The position numbers and the translations under genes were made by a program. Positions 8,496 through 18,500 of a stretch of 64,000 nt of DNA are shown here, in pieces. The notes under the pieces are model-generated. The model ran no database searches, was not told the DNA's origin, and saw nothing but the letters and a program-made list of their open reading frames with translations. The stretch is from an uncultured Hellea sp. (GTDB lineage Bacteria; Pseudomonadota; Alphaproteobacteria; Caulobacterales; Maricaulaceae). How positions within the stretch are numbered: position 1 is the first letter of the stretch; the number at the start of each line of letters is the position of its first letter. The stretch spans positions 89,447-153,446 of the forward strand of contig CALLMD010000003.1 of assembly GCA_938007935.1 (NCBI GenBank), given 5' to 3'.

Positions 8496-10799
8496 CTAAA
8501 TCGGAATGCCTTCTTCCATACAAAACTCTTTCACGATAGGGCGCAGAGAGGAGAGTCGGGAATCGACGGAAATATGGGGCGCTAGTTTTGCGCGAAGCTT
8601 AGACGCATCTAGTTTGAGGATCGCTGACTTTACGGGGCCAATGCCTGTGACAGGCATAGACAGGGACGTATAACCCAATGCAGCCAAGGTAATGGCTTCA
8701 AGGGGGCGGCCCGCAATCGAGCCGCAAACAGAGACATCTTTACCATTACGCGCGCAGCCATCCGCCACAAATTTCATAATGGATACCGCCGCAGGATGAA
8801 GCGGGTCATAACGGTCCGATACGCGCGCATTATCTCGGTCCGCAGCAAAGAAAAACTGCATGAGATCATTAGCGCCCACGCTGATAAAATCAGCATGATC
8901 ACAGACCGCATTAATTTGCCAAGCCAGTGACGGCGTTTCTAGCATAACGCCGACTTCGACTTTCTTGGGCAGCTCAAGACCCAATTTTTGCGCGCGGGCA
9001 ATCTCGCGGTCAAAAAGTGCGCGCGCTTCTATGAACTCATCAACGATAGTGACCATCGGGAACATGACCCGTAAATGCCGCCCTGCCCCAGCTGCGACCA
9101 AGGCCCGTAATTGATAACGCATCAGGCCCGGACGATCGAGCGCAATACGAATAGCGCGCCAACCAATGGCGGGGTTTTCCTCGGGAACAGGATCAATATA
9201 AGGCAGGATTTTATCCCCGCCCAAATCAAGCGTACGGAAAGTCACGGGCCTTTGCCCGCCCGCATCTATGGCTTTGCGGTAAAGCTCTTCCTGCTCTTTC
9301 AGGCGGGGCATGAACTCACTAACCATAAATTGAAACTCGGTTCTGAAAAGGCCAATGCCATCAGCGCCCGCTTGGTCAAGCTGGGGTAAGTCCACCAAGA
9401 GACCTGCATTGAGCTGTAGCGAAATAGGCTGACCATCCAGTGTCACCGCAGGGGTGAATTTCATGGCTTCATAAGCGCGGTATATTTCGCCGCGAATATT
9501 CATGCGCAGATGGAATCCTGAGACTTGTGATTCCAGTGGCCGAATATGCACCTCGCCCTGTTCTGCGTCGATCAGAACATGATCTCCGACTTCGATTTTG
9601 TCCAAAACCCCTTCGGCGCGGCCAATGAGCGGAATACCAATGGCGCGACAAATAATGGCCGTATGCGAGGAGGCAGACCCTTCCTCCAAAACAATGCCTC
9701 GTAATTTATTGCGGTCATAATCCAAGAGCTCTGCGGGGCCAATTTCACGCGCAAAAATAATGGCGTCATCTGAAATATTTTTATTGCCCGGCCCGAGCGA
9801 TTCGCCCGATAAAGCGCGCAAAAGACGATTAGCCAAATCTTCTAGGTCATGAAGCCGCGCGCGCAAATAGGGGTCACGTGATTTCATCAAGCGCGCACGG
9901 TGTTCATTACGCACCCGCTCCACGGCGGCCTCTGAGGTCAGACCCGAATGCACCGCTTCGCGCAGCCGTCCGACCCATTTACGGTCATAGGCAAACATGC
10001 GGTAAGTTTCATAAATCTCTTTACTGGCGCGGGACAAGGTTGCGGTTTCGCCAGCCACCAAAGCATCCACTGAAGCGCGCAAGACGGCAACGCCTTCTTC
10101 GAGCCGAATTTCCTCTGCGGCAATATTATCAGAGAGTAGGTTAGACGGGGCGACTGGCGGGACATGTAAATAGGCATGGCCTTCGACCAAGCCATCCGCA
10201 TAGGCTTTACCTGTGATGGTTTCGGGTTTTACGGGGGCGAGGCTAATCCCTTTAAGGGCCGCTTTTTTACCGCCGACACGTTCATCATCAACAATAATTT
10301 CCGCAAGGACCATGGCCACAGTCAGTAGGTCTTCAACCTCTTCTTCGTTAAAGCTACGCGCTTTTTCAGACTGCGCGACTAAAACACCCAAAGTCCGACC
10401 GCCGCGCAATATCGGAACGCCGAGGAAGGACTTAAAGCGGTCTTCGCCTGTTTCGGGCCGATAGGAGAAAAGCGGATGCGACTGCGCGTCGGCTAGATTA
10501 AGCGGCCGCGCGGTTAACGCCACATGGCCAACCAAACCTTCACCCGGTTTCATGCGCGTTTTATGAACAGCAGATTTTTTCAAACCCTTCGTCGCAGAAA
10601 GTTCAAGATCTTGCCCCGGCCGCAATAGGTAAATCGAGGCCACTTTAACCTTCATGGCTTTGGAGATAGCGGCAACAAAATCATCCAAACGTTCTTGGAC
10701 AGACTCTGTTCCAGCCATAGCCTCGCGGATAGCCCGCATCAAGCGCGGCGGCTGAGTTTTGATATTTGGATCTATGCTCACAAGGCTATTATAACCCAT
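8496..10799 (-). CDS. ptsP: phosphoenolpyruvate-protein phosphotransferase PtsP (enzyme I-Ntr)
   Basis: A 767-residue enzyme I of the nitrogen phosphotransferase system. Domain order: GAF (about residues 22-168, ending AMVLAEII), the NPr-binding helical domain (200-335), the swivelling phosphohistidine domain with SASSHTAIICRA (active His379), and a PEP-binding TIM barrel with GLFRTEFQFM, SVGANDLMQFFFAADR and the near-terminal CGSIAG, whose Cys is the conserved acid. It transfers phosphate from PEP to NPr, then to EIIA-Ntr, linking nitrogen status to metabolism; glutamine and 2-oxoglutarate sensing by the GAF domain is known in relatives. I take ATG 10799 over the TTG at 10805. PtsN and NPr genes are not in this window. 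Confidence 0.97.
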   Translation of the reverse strand: MGYNSLVSIDPNIKTQPPRLMRAIREAMAGTESVQERLDDFVAAISKAMKVKVASIYLLRPGQDLELSATKGLKKSAVHKTRMKPGEGLVGHVALTARPLNLADAQSHPLFSYRPETGEDRFKSFLGVPILRGGRTLGVLVAQSEKARSFNEEEVEDLLTVAMVLAEIIVDDERVGGKKAALKGISLAPVKPETITGKAYADGLVEGHAYLHVPPVAPSNLLSDNIAAEEIRLEEGVAVLRASVDALVAGETATLSRASKEIYETYRMFAYDRKWVGRLREAVHSGLTSEAAVERVRNEHRARLMKSRDPYLRARLHDLEDLANRLLRALSGESLGPGNKNISDDAIIFAREIGPAELLDYDRNKLRGIVLEEGSASSHTAIICRAIGIPLIGRAEGVLDKIEVGDHVLIDAEQGEVHIRPLESQVSGFHLRMNIRGEIYRAYEAMKFTPAVTLDGQPISLQLNAGLLVDLPQLDQAGADGIGLFRTEFQFMVSEFMPRLKEQEELYRKAIDAGGQRPVTFRTLDLGGDKILPYIDPVPEENPAIGWRAIRIALDRPGLMRYQLRALVAAGAGRHLRVMFPMVTIVDEFIEARALFDREIARAQKLGLELPKKVEVGVMLETPSLAWQINAVCDHADFISVGANDLMQFFFAADRDNARVSDRYDPLHPAAVSIMKFVADGCARNGKDVSVCGSIAGRPLEAITLAALGYTSLSMPVTGIGPVKSAILKLDASKLRAKLAPHISVDSRLSSLRPIVKEFCMEEGIPI

Positions 10800-10859
10800 G
10801 GGCAAGGCTTAGACCTAGAGAATTTTACAAATTACGGTTAAACAGAAACGAATGCTGAA

Positions 10860-12185
10860 TTAGGTTTTCGTATTGAGCCTGAGCCAATCTTTTTTGGGCA
10901 GGCCGTAAAGCTGATCCATAAATTCAAGTTGTAGGCCAATGGGCTGCGAATGCGGACTATTCCACATCATGGCGATGCCTGAGCGTTTTTCAGGGTCAAA
11001 TAAGACAAGCGCGCGGTAACCTTGCACCCCGCCCCTATGTCCAATAACGCGGCGGCCCGCATAATCATAAACCCGCCAGCCAAGGCCATATTGCGCGTTT
11101 TTCAAGTTCATATATTTGCGGCGCATAAAACGTTGCTCGCGCGGGGTTTCAACGCGCGGCATATGCATTTCGTCTAAAATGTCTTGAGATATTTTTGGCA
11201 AAGCTTCCTTCTGAAACTTAAACTGCACAGCAGCCTCGGCAATCATCTTCACATCATAGGAATTGTCATCAAGGCCCCCTGCTAACTCTATCCCGATAGG
11301 CTCCTCTACCTCTCTGGATGGCGGCATTTGCGCAATCATCCATTTCGCCAAATCTTTGACCGAGGAGTTGACGCCCGCCGCGGCAGGCACGCGGTAATAA
11401 TTTTCCTTCACGCGGTTAATCCGTTTGCCGTAACGTCCATGGGGACGCGCCCAGCTTTTGGAACGCTTAAGGCCTTCTAATGTCACGCTCGCCGTTTGCA
11501 TGCCCAGCGGGTCAAAGATGCGCTCCTTGACAACAGATTTATAAGGCAGGCCCGTAATGCTTTCGACGATTTCAGCAGAGGCATCAAAAGCCACATTTTG
11601 ATAGGTATGGCAGGTCCCGGGTTCACAAAGATATTTTAGACCCTTTAGCGCCCCGCGAACCTTTTGCGCGGCTTGACCATCTTCGATGCGCCGATCATAG
11701 GCATTGCGCACAATACCGACGCGGTGAGACAGGATATCTTCAATGCTAACCTCAACTTCACTGGGGGGTAATTTAAGCGAAGCCGCATGAAGCGTAGCAG
11801 GCTCGGCAAGTTCAAAATGGCCGTCTTCCTGTAAGGATAAAACCGTCGCTGCGGCAACGCCTTTAGATACAGAAGCCCAGCGAAAGACAGTATCGGCGCT
11901 GACCTTCATTTTGCTATCGCGCTGCACTTCACCGTAGCCTTTGGCGAAAGTCATTTCGCCGTTTTCGACAACTGCGACTGACATGCCAACCATCTCTAAT
12001 TGGCTCATGAGTTGGCTCGCTCGCTTATCAAGCTCTGCCAGATCAACATTTGTATTGTGTGATTTTGTTGTTTTAATATCTGCTATATCATTGGCTACGC
12101 TTTGCTGCGGCGTGCTTAAAACCAAGCTCGCGGTAGCACAAATCAACATCTTGATTATACATGTTCTCGCAAAAGAATTTGTCAT
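10860..12185 (-). CDS. beta-lactamase-fold serine hydrolase (class C/DD-peptidase-like)
   Basis: An exported serine hydrolase of the beta-lactamase/EstB/PBP4* family. The catalytic tetrad SVSK lies in RWASVSKGVAA, the tyrosine motif is Y-Q-N in CHTYQNVAFDAS, and the third motif appears as HRGG in VIGHRGGVQGYRALVLFD. Substrates range from esters and beta-lactams to D-peptides; none is implied here. I choose the ATG at 12185, which gives a compact signal peptide (NSFARTCIIKMLICATASLV, cleavage near SVA-ND); the ATG at 12242 would place 19 extra residues in front. It lies between ptsP and uppP on the same strand with short gaps, so envelope work is likely but not shown. Confidence 0.88.
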   Translation of the reverse strand: MTNSFARTCIIKMLICATASLVLSTPQQSVANDIADIKTTKSHNTNVDLAELDKRASQLMSQLEMVGMSVAVVENGEMTFAKGYGEVQRDSKMKVSADTVFRWASVSKGVAAATVLSLQEDGHFELAEPATLHAASLKLPPSEVEVSIEDILSHRVGIVRNAYDRRIEDGQAAQKVRGALKGLKYLCEPGTCHTYQNVAFDASAEIVESITGLPYKSVVKERIFDPLGMQTASVTLEGLKRSKSWARPHGRYGKRINRVKENYYRVPAAAGVNSSVKDLAKWMIAQMPPSREVEEPIGIELAGGLDDNSYDVKMIAEAAVQFKFQKEALPKISQDILDEMHMPRVETPREQRFMRRKYMNLKNAQYGLGWRVYDYAGRRVIGHRGGVQGYRALVLFDPEKRSGIAMMWNSPHSQPIGLQLEFMDQLYGLPKKDWLRLNTKT

Positions 12186-12263
12186 GACGCGGCCTGTAAA
12201 AGGAACCTTTGCTTTCTGTCCAGTAAACATCGCAGTTAACATGATTTGAATCGCGACATTTCG

Positions 12264-13079
12264 TTATCCCGCGCCGTAAAAGACCCATAGCAACAAACCC
12301 GCCCCTAAGAGAAGGCGGTACACCATGAAGGGGAAAAAACCAATTTTACTGACCCACTTCATAAAGAGCGCGATACAGGCATAAGCGGCAAAGAAGGACA
12401 GGACAGCGACAATAAGGCCGTCACTTAAGCTCGCACCTGTCTCCTCAGCTTTAGACAATTTAAGCAAGGCGTATAAACCGCCCGCGCCAATAATGGGCAG
12501 GCTCATCAGCATAGAAAAACGCGCGCTCTCGACGCGGGTCATGCCCATAAAGCGCGCCGCTGTCATCGTAATACCAGAGCGAGATGTTCCGGGAATAAGC
12601 GCTAAGGCTTGCGCGAAGCCTAAAACCGTGGCTCGTTTCCATGTTAAATCTTCAGTCGTGTAAACTTTCTTACCTTTAATGTCTGATATCCAAAGCACGA
12701 TACCGAATATAATTGTCGTAGCAGCGATAATTAGCGGGGAACGTAGAAGCGCATCAATTCCGCTAACACTTAAAATAAGCCCTAAAACCATCGCTGGCGG
12801 ACTGGCGATAATCAAATTCAAAGCCAAGGCTGAATTTTTATTTAACTTACGGCGAAGCAAATCGAAAAATCCACTGATAATCCCCGCAACATCTTTATGG
12901 AAATAGGCTATCACCGCAAATAGCGTCCCAAAATGCGCCATAACATCGATTAAGACACCTTGATCTTCGGGCCAGCCCAAAAGCTGCGGCGCTAAAATAA
13001 GATGCGCGGAGCTTGAGATAGGTAAAAATTCAGCAAGCCCCTGAATAAGGGCCAGAATTACAAGATGAAGCCAAGACAT
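12264..13079 (-). CDS. uppP: undecaprenyl-diphosphatase UppP (BacA)
   Basis: A 271-residue integral membrane protein with the two signature motifs of UppP: GLAEFLPISSSAHLIL at the N-terminus and PGTSRSGITMTAARF near residue 165. It dephosphorylates undecaprenyl diphosphate at the cytoplasmic-membrane outer face so that the lipid carrier can be reused for peptidoglycan and polysaccharide assembly; overproduction gives bacitracin resistance in other species. Length and the hydrophobic helix pattern are normal. The CPBP protease gene ends 10 bases upstream on the same strand, suggesting one transcript. Confidence 0.97.
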   Translation of the reverse strand: MSWLHLVILALIQGLAEFLPISSSAHLILAPQLLGWPEDQGVLIDVMAHFGTLFAVIAYFHKDVAGIISGFFDLLRRKLNKNSALALNLIIASPPAMVLGLILSVSGIDALLRSPLIIAATTIIFGIVLWISDIKGKKVYTTEDLTWKRATVLGFAQALALIPGTSRSGITMTAARFMGMTRVESARFSMLMSLPIIGAGGLYALLKLSKAEETGASLSDGLIVAVLSFFAAYACIALFMKWVSKIGFFPFMVYRLLLGAGLLLWVFYGAG

Positions 13080-13088
13080 ATAACCGCG

Positions 13089-13967
13089 CTAAGCTGAAAG
13101 GGTTACGGCTTTCTTTACGTAAGGCATTTGTTTGTAAACCCAGAGCACAAACAGGCTCATCATCACAAATCCACCAATTCCTACTAATCCTCGCCAAGGC
13201 ATGGCCGTATTGGACTGAATAGCAAATCCTAAGGCCGCCGCGCCATTTGTTGTGCCATGTAAAATGCAAGGCCCCCAAACGGACTTCGACCGCTCGCGCA
13301 CAAGGCTAAAAATCGGGCTGTAAAGAATACAAAATAATGTGAATAAAATCGGGCCCCATATTGGCATAGCCGGATAATTATGACCCATAGCAATTACCGG
13401 TATGTGCCAAAGCCCCCATAAAAGGCCAATCCAGAAACTGGCCACCCAAAATCCTTTGGCGCGAAGCTCATGCCAAAGCCAACCGCGCCAGCCAAGTTCC
13501 TCTGATAACATCAAAGGAATATTCATAAGCGGCGCTAACAAGACCCATTGCGCGATAAGAATGAGATTTACATAGGGCATAGTCTCAAGCATCGAGACAG
13601 CCTGTTCTTGCCCTGCCTCTGTCAGTAAAGTGGCATATCCCTCAGCGGGCATCACAGGGTTTACTGTCGGCGACAGAAAATGCAGGCAAGTTGCGCCCAA
13701 AATAAGCACCATACCGATCACCCAGGCCCATAAAAACCATTTCGACCAAGGGCCGGAAAGTCCCAAGGCTTTCACCCGCTCGCCTTTGTTAAATCGCCAA
13801 GCACAAATCAGGCCTGCGAGGCCCGGACCGCACATAAATCCAAAAAAGAGCGCAGTTTTTATTAAAGGACCTATTTCACCCACTTTCCATATAAGCGCCG
13901 CGATAGACCAATAAAACCCAAAAGAAACAATGATATAGGTTGGTATTTTTGGATTTGTAATTTTCAT
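13089..13967 (-). CDS. CPBP-family intramembrane metalloprotease (Abi/CAAX protease-like)
   Basis: A 292-residue protein with about eight hydrophobic segments. The CPBP/Abi active-site motifs are present: LSEELGWRGWLWHEL (EE-x3-R), then LLWGLWHIPV and the late HGTTNGAAAL. Relatives are the Rce1/CAAX prenyl endopeptidase-like glutamic proteases; bacterial members function in bacteriocin self-immunity or membrane protein processing, and which applies here is unknown. It heads the short minus-strand pair with uppP. The divergent gltD promoter lies in the 103-bp gap upstream. Confidence 0.9.
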   Translation of the reverse strand: MKITNPKIPTYIIVSFGFYWSIAALIWKVGEIGPLIKTALFFGFMCGPGLAGLICAWRFNKGERVKALGLSGPWSKWFLWAWVIGMVLILGATCLHFLSPTVNPVMPAEGYATLLTEAGQEQAVSMLETMPYVNLILIAQWVLLAPLMNIPLMLSEELGWRGWLWHELRAKGFWVASFWIGLLWGLWHIPVIAMGHNYPAMPIWGPILFTLFCILYSPIFSLVRERSKSVWGPCILHGTTNGAAALGFAIQSNTAMPWRGLVGIGGFVMMSLFVLWVYKQMPYVKKAVTLSA

Positions 13968-13998
13968 TTTTTATCTCTGATTGACAAAATGTCGCAAC

Positions 13999-14027
13999 TT
14001 GCATTTCTCAATTAGTTTCTTTATAGC
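13999..14027 (+). promoter_or_regulatory. candidate sigma-70 promoter for gltDB
   Basis: TTGCAT at 13999-14004 and TATAGC at 14022-14027 are separated by 17 bases, in the divergent gap before gltD. Transcription would begin about 35-40 bases before the ATG at 14071. A TTGACA at 13981-13986 is also present but has no matching -10. Confidence 0.5.
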
Positions 14028-14070
14028 ACGTCCTCCTTAAAGCTCCAAAACGCGCAATAGAGTCAATATC

Positions 14071-15498
14071 ATGCCAAATAAGATGCTACAATTTGTCGAA
14101 ACGCAGCGGGATATGCCCGAAAAACGCGATGCTGGCACGCGCAAGGATGATTTCCTCGAAATTTACGGCGACTATATAGACATCAAAGCCGAAGAGCAGG
14201 CCTCGCGCTGCTCACAATGCGGAGTCCCCTTTTGTCAAAATCATTGCCCGCTCGACAATAATATCCCGGATTGGCTAAAACTCACCGCTGAAGGCCGTAT
14301 CGAAGAAGCTTACCGCGTTTCAGCTGCGACAAATTCCATGCCAGAGATTTGCGGCCGGATTTGCCCGCAAGACCGCCTTTGCGAAGGCTCTTGCGTGATT
14401 GAACAATCTGGGCACGGTACAGTGACGATTGGATCCGTCGAGCGCTACTTAACAGACACAGCGTGGAAAGAGGGCTGGGTTAAGCCCATTAAGCCGCGCA
14501 AAGAACGTCCGCTTTCTGTCGGTATTATTGGCGCAGGGCCAGCGGGTCTGGCCGCCGCCGAAGAGTTACGCCTTTTGGGCTGGCAGGTCACGGTCTATGA
14601 TCGTCATGACCGCGCGGGCGGGCTTTTGATTTACGGCATTCCGAATTTTAAGCTTGATAAAGCCATTGTGCAGCGCCGCACAAAACGTCTCGAAGAGGGC
14701 GGCATTAAATTTGTGCTTAATTGCGATGTCGGTATCGACATTACCCTCGCCAAACTACGCGAAAAGCATCAAGCCATTCTTATCGCAACGGGCGTATATA
14801 AAGCGCGCGACCTTGCTTGCCCAGGGTCAGGCGCTGAGGGCGTAACGCCCGCCCTGCCCTTTTTGATTAACTCCAATAGACGGGGTCTGGGGGACAAAGT
14901 TGAAACCATGACGGCCGCAGATAAAGATGTCGTTGTTATTGGCGGCGGCGATACGGCTATGGATTGCGTGCGCACGGCCGTAAGACAAGGCGCAAAATCT
15001 GTGACCTGCCTATATCGCCGTGACCAAGCCAATATGCCCGGCTCGGCGCGGGAGACCAAAAATGCGCAAGAGGAAGGCGTAAACTTTGAATGGCTCGCCG
15101 CGCCAAAATCCATCCATGATGATGGCGGCTCTGTTATCGCTGTCAAAGCTGACAAAATGCGCCTTGGTAAAAAAGATGCGAGCGGGCGCGAAAGCGTTGA
15201 ACCGATTAAAGGCGCGGATTTTGATGTGAAAGCTGACCTTGTGATCAAGGCCCTTGGTTTCTCACCTGAGAATATGAAAAACCTCTCGGATGATTTAACG
15301 GTGACGCGCTGGGGCACATTGCGGGTTAATCCCCTAAGCTTTGAAACCAATCTGGCGGGTGTTTATGCAGCAGGCGATATTGTGCGCGGGGCCAGCTTAG
15401 TCGTCTGGGCTATCCGTGAAGGCCGAGACGCCGCCGCGCATATGCATAAATATCTTAAAGCCCAAATGGCGGCAGACGCCAAAGTCGCCGCGGAGTAG
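14071..15498 (+). CDS. gltD: glutamate synthase (NADPH) small subunit
   Basis: A 475-residue GltD. The N-terminal domain holds the low-potential cluster cysteines in CSQCGVPFCQNHCP and ICGRICPQDRLCEGSC; then the FAD site GIIGAGPAGLAAAEELR, the NADPH site VVIGGGDTAMDCVRTA, and the closing GVYAAGDIVRGASLVVWAI. It takes electrons from NADPH and passes them to GltB for making glutamate from 2-oxoglutarate and glutamine. Length is normal. It precedes gltB by only three bases, so the subunits are coupled. Usually gltB comes first in E. coli; here the order is reversed. Confidence 0.98.
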   Translation: MPNKMLQFVETQRDMPEKRDAGTRKDDFLEIYGDYIDIKAEEQASRCSQCGVPFCQNHCPLDNNIPDWLKLTAEGRIEEAYRVSAATNSMPEICGRICPQDRLCEGSCVIEQSGHGTVTIGSVERYLTDTAWKEGWVKPIKPRKERPLSVGIIGAGPAGLAAAEELRLLGWQVTVYDRHDRAGGLLIYGIPNFKLDKAIVQRRTKRLEEGGIKFVLNCDVGIDITLAKLREKHQAILIATGVYKARDLACPGSGAEGVTPALPFLINSNRRGLGDKVETMTAADKDVVVIGGGDTAMDCVRTAVRQGAKSVTCLYRRDQANMPGSARETKNAQEEGVNFEWLAAPKSIHDDGGSVIAVKADKMRLGKKDASGRESVEPIKGADFDVKADLVIKALGFSPENMKNLSDDLTVTRWGTLRVNPLSFETNLAGVYAAGDIVRGASLVVWAIREGRDAAAHMHKYLKAQMAADAKVAAE

Positions 15499-15501
15499 AA
15501 A

Positions 15502-18500
15502 ATGTCTAACTGGCTCAAAACATATGAAGAAAATCGCGATAAATTAATTGCGGCTAATGCCTATGACCCTACCCATGAGCACAGCTCCTGCGGCGTCGGT
15601 CTTGTCGCCTCTATTGACGGCACACCGCGCAGAGACGTTGTTGAAATGTCTATTCAGGCGCTGAAAAATGTTTGGCATCGCGGCGCTGTTGACGCCGATG
15701 GTAAGACAGGTGACGGGGCGGGTATCCGCCTTGATATTCCGCAAGAGTTTTTCAAAGCCCAAGTCGAGCGTACAGGGCATAAATCTACCACAGCTAAAAT
15801 CGCTGTGGGGATGTTCTTTCTGCCACGCACTGATTTTACCTCTCAGGAAGCCGCACGTACAATCGTCGAAACAGAACTTCTAAAAGAAGGCTTTTATATT
15901 TATGGCTGGCGTCAGGTTCCTATCGACATCAATGTGATTGGCGAAAAAGCCAAAGCCACACGCCCCGCCATTGAACAAGTCATGTTCCGCGATCCACAAG
16001 GACGTAAAGGCAACACGCTAGAGCGCGAATTATATATCGTTCGCCGCCGCATTGAAAAACGCGCGATCGAAGCCGCGATTCCAAGCTTTTATGCCTGCTC
16101 GCTATCTGTGCAGACCATCATTTATAAAGGCATGTTCCTCGCCGAAGATATTGATAATTTTTATCCAGACCTCAAAGATGATCGTTTCATCTCTCGCGCC
16201 GCGATTTATCATCAGCGCTATTCAACAAATACATTCCCGCAATGGTGGCTGGCACAACCTTTTCGTATGCTCGCCCATAATGGCGAAATTAATACGCTCA
16301 AAGCCAATGCTAACCACATGAAAAGCCATGAGATTAAAATGGCAAGCTCGGCCTTTGGTGAGCGCGCCGAAGACGTAAAACCCGTCATTCAAAAAGGCAG
16401 CTCTGACTCCGCGGCGCTGGATAGCGTCTTTGAACTTCTAGTCCGCGCGGGCCGCAGCGCGCCCATGGCGAAAACACTCTTAGTCCCTGAAGCCTATTCC
16501 AAGCGCGGCGATCTTATGCCCGATAGCTGGCGCGCGCTTTATGAATATTGCAATAGCGTGATGGAGCCTTGGGATGGCCCTGCCGCTTTGGCCGCCTATG
16601 ATGGCCGCTGGTGTATGGCCGGCCTTGATCGCAATGGTCTGCGGCCTCTTCGTTACGCCATTTCTGATGACGGCGTGCTAGCCGTGGGTTCAGAAACCGG
16701 CATGTGCCCGATGGAAGAGAAAAATATCGTGCGTAAAGGCGCGCTGAAACCCGGCCGTATGATTGCCGTCGATTTAGAAGAGGGTAAGTTTTATAACTCT
16801 ACCGATATTCTCAACGAAATATCGGATAAACGCCCTTACAAAAAATGGCTGAAAAAAGTCGTCAATCTGGACGAGAAATTATCAGGCCCAGAGCCCAAGC
16901 AAATGCTCTCAGGTGAAGCCCTTGCCAGACGGCAAATGTCTTGCGGTCAAACGCTTGAAGATCATGAGCTTATTCTCTCGCCTATGGCTGAACTGGGCAA
17001 AGAAACCGTCGGCTCGATGGGTGATGATACGCCGCTCGCCGTATTATCTGATATTTATCGTCCGCTTTCGCATTTCTTTCGCCAGAATTTTAGTCAGGTC
17101 ACCAACCCGCCCATTGACCCGCTGCGCGAAACTCGCGTCATGGGCCTTAAAACAAGATTTAGAAACCTGCGCAATATTTTGGCAGAGGACAGCTCTCAAA
17201 CCACAGAGATGTTAGTCCTTGAAAGCCCCGTCATGACGACAGGCATGCTGACCCGTTTCATGAAATTGGTTGGGCCTACAAAAACGCGCATCATTGATTG
17301 TACATTCCCTGTGCCCGAAGCAGGCGCTGTACCGGGCCGCGCGCTAAAAGATACGCTTATCCGTATTAAGGCGGAGGCTGAATCGGCTGTGCGCGACGGC
17401 GTAGAAAACATTGTCCTCACCGATGAATATGTCGATGAAGATAAAGCCGCCGCTCCGATTATTTTGTGTGTCGGCGCGGTGCAAACCCATCTTGTCTCCA
17501 AAGGCTTGCGCTCTTCCTGCTCTATCATTGTTCGCTCTGCGGAATGTTTAGACACGCATTATTTTGCGGTACTTATCGGCGCAGGCGCAACAGCCGTAAA
17601 CGCCTATATGGCCCAAGATAGCCTCGTTGAACGCGTGGGACGCGGCCTGCTTGATATGAGCGGCAATGAAGCGGTCGCACAATATAAGAAAGCCATTGAA
17701 GGCGGTCTGCTTAAGATCATTTCTAAAATGGGTATCTCTGTAATTTCCTCCTATCGCGGCGGGAATAATTTTGAGGCCATGGGACTATCGCGCGCGCTGG
17801 TCGGCGAGAACTTCCCCGGCATGACATCGCGGATTTCAGGCATCGGCCTAGCTGGTCTTGAGGGTAAAATCGTGGACGCGCATGAAGCCGCCTATGAACC
17901 GTCTATTGTACGCCTTCCTATTGGCGGGCTTTACCGAGTACGGGCCAAAGGTGAGCGTCATGCCTACCAAGCCGATATGATTCATATGCTGCAAGAGGCT
18001 GTCGGCTCCGAAGATTATGAGCTTTATAAACGCTATGCTGAAGTCGTGAATACGGCCAAGCCTATTCAGATACGTGATCTGCTTGATATAAAGCCTGCGG
18101 GTAAACCTTTGCCGCTTCGCCGCGTGCAATCCGTCAATGAAATCCGTCGGCGTTTCTGTACGCCGGGTATGTCATTAGGCGCGCTCTCCCCCGAAGCCCA
18201 CGGTACGCTGAATATCGCCATGAACCGCATCGGCGCAAAATCTGTGTCAGGCGAAGGCGGCGAAGACCGCGCGCGCTATACGCCGCTACCTAATGGCGAT
18301 AATCCAAACTCGGCTGTCAAACAGATTGCCTCTGGCCGATTTGGCGTCAACGCGGAATATTTAAATCAATGCCGCGAGATTGAAATCAAAGTTGCGCAAG
18401 GCGCGAAACCTGGCGAAGGAGGGCAGCTCCCCGGCTTTAAAGTTACAGAGATGATTGCCAAATTCCGTAACGCCACACCTGGTGTGTCGCTTATCTCGCC

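Noticed and set aside
13981..13986. TTGACA as the -35 of gltD
   Set aside because: No acceptable -10 lies 16-18 bases downstream; the TTGCAT/TATAGC pair fits better.
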